Positions 60,407 to 64,000 of a stretch of DNA of 64,000 bases are shown in pieces. Where the stretch lies: NCBI RefSeq assembly GCF_001999905.1, contig NZ_CP019640.1, forward strand, positions 3,390,001 through 3,454,000, given 5' to 3'. Numbering within the stretch: position 1 is the stretch's first letter; each line of letters starts with the position of its first letter. The translations under genes and the position numbers were made by a program. The notes under the pieces were generated by a model. That model saw nothing but the letters and a program-made list of their open reading frames with translations, was not told the DNA's origin and did not search any database. Origin of the DNA: Planococcus lenghuensis. GTDB taxonomy: Bacteria > Bacillota > Bacilli > Bacillales_A > Planococcaceae.

Positions 60407-61195
60407 TCATTTTCCTGAAAATTTTGGCTGTCTTTTTTCTTTGAACGCCTTAACCCCTTCTTGCATATCGGCAGTTTTACATAATTCCGCAAAAAGCTGA
60501 CTCTCCAATTTCTGTCCTTCTTCAAGAGACAACTCGTAACCTTCATCAATCACCCTTTTCGCGTAAGATACGGCAATCGGACCTTTTTCCGCAATTTTTT
60601 GCGCAAGCTCTTTGGCTGTGTCAAACGCTTGCCCTTTCGGCACAACTCTTTCCACTAATCCGTGGTCATAAGCTTCTTGAGCTGACAGGCGGACACCTGC
60701 CAAGATCATTTCTTTCGCTTTCCCGCTTCCAACAAGACGTGTAAGTCTTTGTGTGCCGCCGTATCCAGGTAAAATCCCAAGACCTGTTTCAGGAAGTCCA
60801 AGTTTTGCATGTTCCTCAGCAATCCGTATATCACAAGCAAGTGCCAACTCCAGTCCCGCTCCAAGTGCTGATCCATTGACCGCGCAAATAACAGGAAGGT
60901 TTGCCAGTCCCAGTTTATCGAATATTTTTTTGCCCTTCTCTACCAGCATAAGACCTGTATCAGCCGTAAGTGCCGGAAACTGATTAATATCTGCACCTGC
61001 AATGAATACCTTTTCACCCATTGCTCTAAGAAGAATAACTCGTAAAGTTTCATCAGTTAATATTTCTTCAACTGCATTATTGAATTCGGTTAAAACAGCA
61101 TCCGTTAATATATTTAAAGGCGGATTGTTGATCGTCAAGACGGCGATGCTGTCCTTGGTTTCCAGATTGACAAATTCCCACTCTCTCTGTCTCAA
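60407..61195 (-). CDS. Enoyl-CoA hydratase/isomerase family protein
   Basis: A 262-aa crotonase-fold protein. The oxyanion and catalytic regions are VFIAGADINQF, AVNGSALGAGLELALACDIRIAEEHAKLGLPETGLGILPGYGGTQRL with the two catalytic Glu. It should hydrate trans-2-enoyl-CoA to 3-hydroxyacyl-CoA. The start is a TTG with GGAGGGAGAAGA upstream. It pairs with the downstream dehydrogenase, 17 bp away. Confidence 0.93.
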   Translation of the reverse strand: MRQREWEFVNLETKDSIAVLTINNPPLNILTDAVLTEFNNAVEEILTDETLRVILLRAMGEKVFIAGADINQFPALTADTGLMLVEKGKKIFDKLGLANLPVICAVNGSALGAGLELALACDIRIAEEHAKLGLPETGLGILPGYGGTQRLTRLVGSGKAKEMILAGVRLSAQEAYDHGLVERVVPKGQAFDTAKELAQKIAEKGPIAVSYAKRVIDEGYELSLEEGQKLESQLFAELCKTADMQEGVKAFKEKRQPKFSGK

Positions 61196-61207
61196 TCTTC
61201 TCCCTCC

Positions 61208-61954
61208 TCAAGTGCTTCTTTCTCCTGTCGGTAACAGCTCCTGAACCACCTTGTTTCCCTTAAATATTGGCACTACCTCCACTTTCTCATGGTGTTCTAT
61301 GACCAAATCCATTGAGTTTTCAAACTCGAAAGACCGAAGTAAAGAAGCGGTTTCACAATCCAATAAATTCCGGAAAGAGATTGCCGAAGAGCTTAAGTAT
61401 GTATCCCGTGCCAGTTTTGCGGCATCGGAAAGGGCATACTCTTCCCCCTTCAAGAGACGGTCTATGATCTGACCCGCTCCAACGAAATCCTCCATGGAGA
61501 ACCGGTCGTCATTTCCTGCGCAAATTAACACAATTGAAGAATCATCTGTCTGCATGCTTATATGTTCAGCAACTTTATGGCCATTAACAAGTGAGGAGAT
61601 GTAAAGGATTTTCGCTTTTTTCGCACTTTCGATAGCTCTTGTTCCGTTGGTTGAACAAATGATGGCCGCTTTCTTTTCTTGTACAAATTTAATCAGGCAA
61701 GGATCGGGGTACTGGAATCCTTCTATACATTTCCCCCTTGTTTCACCAAGCAGAATATAAGGTTCTTCCAACCAAGATGCTAGTGCCAATGCATGTTCGC
61801 TATCCTTTACTGTATAAATTGGTTCATAATTATTGGTCAGTAAAAATGCGATTGTGGACGTGGCAAGAAACACATCAATCACCACGGCTGTGCAACCCGC
61901 CAATTTTTGTTCATCGACTGCTTCTTTCTGTGTCACTACATGGATTTTCCTCAT
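61208..61954 (-). CDS. ComB-family protein (2-phosphosulfolactate phosphatase-like)
   Basis: A 248-aa ComB-fold protein. AVVIDVFLATSTIAFLL near the N-terminus, LGETRGKCIEGF, CSTNGTRAI and CAGNDDRFSMEDFVGAGQIIDRLL in the C-terminal part are family motifs. ComB cleaves 2-phosphosulfolactate to sulfolactate in coenzyme M or spore sulfolactate synthesis. Here it sits between a TetR regulator and beta-oxidation genes, with no ComA gene in view, so substrate identity is uncertain. ATG at 61954 with AAAGGG upstream. Confidence 0.83.
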   Translation of the reverse strand: MRKIHVVTQKEAVDEQKLAGCTAVVIDVFLATSTIAFLLTNNYEPIYTVKDSEHALALASWLEEPYILLGETRGKCIEGFQYPDPCLIKFVQEKKAAIICSTNGTRAIESAKKAKILYISSLVNGHKVAEHISMQTDDSSIVLICAGNDDRFSMEDFVGAGQIIDRLLKGEEYALSDAAKLARDTYLSSSAISFRNLLDCETASLLRSFEFENSMDLVIEHHEKVEVVPIFKGNKVVQELLPTGERST

Positions 61955-61973
61955 ATCAGCCAACCCTTTAGTT

Positions 61974-62558
61974 TCATATTAAAATTTCTGTTAAGTATTC
62001 AGCGTACATGTCCTGAATCTCTTCCTTGCTGAACTCTCCGCCAGGCGAATACCAAACCTGAACCCAGTTAGTCGCTCCTAAAATAATCATACGCACCATT
62101 TTTGCATGTTTAGGTGCGAACTCCCCCATTTCCATGCCTTGCTCAATTATTTTGTCGAAATATTCTGCGTACTTGTCCCGTTTAATCAAAATCGTTTGGA
62201 CATATTCTTCTGGAAATACTTGAGCCGGCTTGATGATCAAATTGAAGACATCTTTTTCCTGGATTGCAACTTGTAGGTGCATTTTGATTGCCTGTTTCAA
62301 TTTTTCAACAGCAGAAATAGGTTTTGCTACAATTTCCTCCATTTTTTCCATTGCATCCGACAGAATCCAATCATGACAATGATAAAGAAGTTCCTGTTTA
62401 CTATTAAAATAGTAATACAGAGAACCTTTCGTCATTAGCAATTCTGCAGCAATGTCTTCCATGGTGGCGTTTTGAAAACCCTCCCTCGCAATGACAAGGC
62501 TCGCTGAACGCAGAATGTCTTCCCTTTTTTTGGCCGCTTTCCTTTCTCTTAAATTCAT
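61974..62558 (-). CDS. TetR-family regulator
   Basis: A 194-aa regulator. The TetR DNA-binding domain is clear: REDILRSASLVIAREGFQNATMEDIAAELLMTKGSLYYYFNSKQELL (residues 13-60). The effector domain resembles FadR-like TetR proteins that bind acyl-CoA. It is in the same direction as the beta-oxidation genes that follow, so it probably controls them. Start at MNLRERKA with GGGGAGTTGCG upstream. Confidence 0.9.
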   Translation of the reverse strand: MNLRERKAAKKREDILRSASLVIAREGFQNATMEDIAAELLMTKGSLYYYFNSKQELLYHCHDWILSDAMEKMEEIVAKPISAVEKLKQAIKMHLQVAIQEKDVFNLIIKPAQVFPEEYVQTILIKRDKYAEYFDKIIEQGMEMGEFAPKHAKMVRMIILGATNWVQVWYSPGGEFSKEEIQDMYAEYLTEILI

Positions 62559-62592
62559 CGCAACTCCCCATTTTTCGTATGCCGTAATATAT

Positions 62593-63141
62593 TCAGGTAG
62601 GATCTTCCGTCTCAGGATTATCTGCAATCATTATCAGTGTCGGCTCTTTTATACGGAAGTTCCGAATAAGTAGAAATAGATTTTCAATCACAATCAGCGC
62701 AAATGAAACTGGTATCAAAAAAAATAAAGGATACAGCGGATAAAGTCTACCTGCTGCAGGAAATCCTTCCTGCCTTTCAAGGCCATTCATTGCAAACTCC
62801 CAAGTGAATTCAACTAATAACACAAGGACAAACAGCTCAATTAAAATCAGGACAATCACTAGTGTCCGCTGAGCATTTACAGGAATGCGTTCAATGATCA
62901 AATCCATCTTTGGCAGAACACCCGAGGAATAGGCATAAGCCAAACCCGGGAAAACCACTAGCGGCATGAGATAATTTTGAACAATCTCAAATCCACCGTT
63001 TATAGAGCCTGCAAACAAATTGCGGGCAGCTACGTCATAAACGATAAAGCCCATCATTACTAGTAAGAAAATACCGCTGATCCAAATTCCAGTCAGTTTA
63101 ATGTAATTGAAAATTCGATAAGATTTCCATAAAGTATCCAT
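62593..63141 (-). CDS. TRAP transporter small permease (DctQ), second system
   Basis: A 182-aa four-helix membrane protein (segments about 16-36, 54-72, 93-114 and 138-158), with GFIVYDVAARNLFAGSINGGFEIVQ typical of DctQ. It partners the large permease encoded upstream (63167 onward). Its gene precedes tetR by 34 bp, placing a second TRAP importer at the head of this operon. Confidence 0.88.
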   Translation of the reverse strand: MDTLWKSYRIFNYIKLTGIWISGIFLLVMMGFIVYDVAARNLFAGSINGGFEIVQNYLMPLVVFPGLAYAYSSGVLPKMDLIIERIPVNAQRTLVIVLILIELFVLVLLVEFTWEFAMNGLERQEGFPAAGRLYPLYPLFFLIPVSFALIVIENLFLLIRNFRIKEPTLIMIADNPETEDPT

Positions 63142-63166
63142 TTGTTAGAATGCCCCTTTCTCACCT

Positions 63167-64000
63167 TTAACCTGCAGATGCAGGGAGCCATGTGGCAAGT
63201 TCCGGAAATGCGATCAGCAGCCCACAGACAATCAGCATCGCAATAGCGGCAAAAATGAACGCAATTCTAAATATCGATTCAGACCTCACCCCACTCACCC
63301 CTGCCACAGCATATACACTCAAGCCGACGGGCGGTGTGATCAGTCCAATCGTACAGATAACGGAAATGAAGACACCAAACCAAAGCACATCGATCTGGAT
63401 CTCCTGAATGATCGGAAAGATGACTGGAATGGACATCAGGATAACCGCCGCCCCTTCAATAAACATGAACATCACAAACAAGACGGTTGAAATTGCGATG
63501 AGCACCAGTACAGGAGAATCCATAATCGGCTCAAGGAACCCAATGAGTGTCCGCGGGAGGAGAGACAGCGAAACAAACCGGCCAAAAATCTGAGCTCCAA
63601 TCATAATTAACATGACCATGCCGGTCAGTTTGATGGTTTCAAAGAGAGAATTCCGGAAAAATGCAAGATTGATCCGGCCAAGCACAGCTGCCGCAACCAG
63701 ACCGACGAATGCCCCCACTGCTCCCGCTTCTGTAGGCGTGAACACGCCTGAATAAATACCGCCGAAGATAATCAGCATAATCAGTACAGCAATAATGCTG
63801 CTTACAGCCAGTTTAAACACGGAAGGGGATTCCACATCTTCAACTGTTGCCGCAATTTCTGGGACTGTTCGTTCTTCTTTATGCACGTTCTGCTTTTTAA
63901 GTCCCGCCCGGAAATACACAAGCATGACGAGGATATAAACAACCATGACGAGGATACCGGGAATAAATGCACCGATAAATAAATTGCCCACCGGTGTTTC
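63167..64000 (-). CDS. TRAP transporter large permease (DctM), partial at window edge
   Basis: The C-terminal two-thirds of a DctM protein; the frame is still open at 64000, so the start lies outside. Landmarks include GVFTPTEAGAVGAFVGLV, MFMFIEGAAVILMSIPVIFPI and GLITPPVGLSVYAVAGV. A large charged loop (HKEERTVPEIAATVEDVE) follows the second helix shown. It works with the DctQ at 62593; the DctP binding protein is presumably further along. Confidence 0.9.
   Translation of the reverse strand, partial: ETPVGNLFIGAFIPGILVMVVYILVMLVYFRAGLKKQNVHKEERTVPEIAATVEDVESPSVFKLAVSSIIAVLIMLIIFGGIYSGVFTPTEAGAVGAFVGLVAAAVLGRINLAFFRNSLFETIKLTGMVMLIMIGAQIFGRFVSLSLLPRTLIGFLEPIMDSPVLVLIAISTVLFVMFMFIEGAAVILMSIPVIFPIIQEIQIDVLWFGVFISVICTIGLITPPVGLSVYAVAGVSGVRSESIFRIAFIFAAIAMLIVCGLLIAFPELATWLPASAG

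Overview
The window looks like chromosomal DNA of a low-to-moderate GC Gram-positive bacterium of the order Bacillales, most likely a Planococcaceae member (Planococcus/Sporosarcina/Bhargavaea type). This rests on strong AGGAGG-type ribosome sites, frequent GTG/TTG starts, an S-box (SAM-I) riboswitch, a CcpA-type cre site, AhrC-type ARG boxes, 11-bp PhoP boxes, and the gene families present. Genus is an inference from gene style, not a measurement. There are no rRNA or tRNA genes, no CRISPR array and no intact mobile element; one truncated transposase-like remnant is present.

Layout. 0.3-7.2 kb: a small membrane protein, a sulfonate/taurine-type ABC transporter (ATPase, permease, lipoprotein) under a SAM-I riboswitch, a secreted or anchored PQQ-type sugar dehydrogenase, and a membrane protein in poor intergenic DNA. 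7.5-9.4 kb: pdxST (vitamin B6) and a small acidic repeat protein. 9.5-16.8 kb: the phosphate system, split into pstB-phoU (+) and pstSCA (-). The halves converge on an orphan OmpR-like regulator and three arrays of exact 21-bp repeats. Both pst promoters carry four PhoP boxes at 11-bp steps. 16.1-18 kb: an SDR, an IS remnant, an orphan Phd-type antitoxin and a small membrane protein. 18-23.3 kb: carA-carB-argF behind an ARG-box promoter. 23.5-28.7 kb: VOC protein, DHFR-like reductase, two creatininase-like paralogues with altered metal-site residues, pcp, and a secreted esterase.

28.9-64 kb is almost entirely minus-strand catabolic DNA in three blocks. Block 1 (30.0-41.1 kb): CdaR/PucR-type regulator, glycolate-oxidase-like GlcD/GlcF, TRAP transporter, SDR, DUF296 protein, CoA ligase, SCP-x-type thiolase and DUF35 protein. 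These suggest import, oxidation, CoA activation and thiolysis of a hydroxy acid, with a cre site at the promoter. Block 2 (41.5-48.8 kb): LacI regulator, aldehyde dehydrogenase, an unknown 166-aa protein, a 29-aa symporter accessory peptide, an SSS symporter, an iron alcohol dehydrogenase and a HisD-like dehydrogenase closer to sulfopropanediol dehydrogenase (HpsN) than to histidine biosynthesis. Two matching operators lie at lacI and at the aldehyde dehydrogenase. Block 3 (50.4-64 kb): TRAP transporter (running off the end), TetR regulator, ComB-like phosphosulfolactate phosphatase, enoyl-CoA hydratase, 3-hydroxyacyl-CoA dehydrogenase, APH-fold kinase, SDR, CoA ligase, AtoE transporter, and the E1alpha/E1beta/E2 of a 2-oxoacid or acetoin dehydrogenase without its E3, plus another SDR.

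The most promising undescribed material is block 1 (a complete-looking but unassigned hydroxy-acid pathway), block 2 (candidate C3-sulfonate or polyol oxidation in a Gram-positive, with a two-site operator), the ComB homologue inside a beta-oxidation operon, and the 21-bp repeat modules between the two halves of the pst system. The sulfonate thread (S-box sulfonate transporter, HpsN-like enzyme, ComB) is suggestive but unproven.
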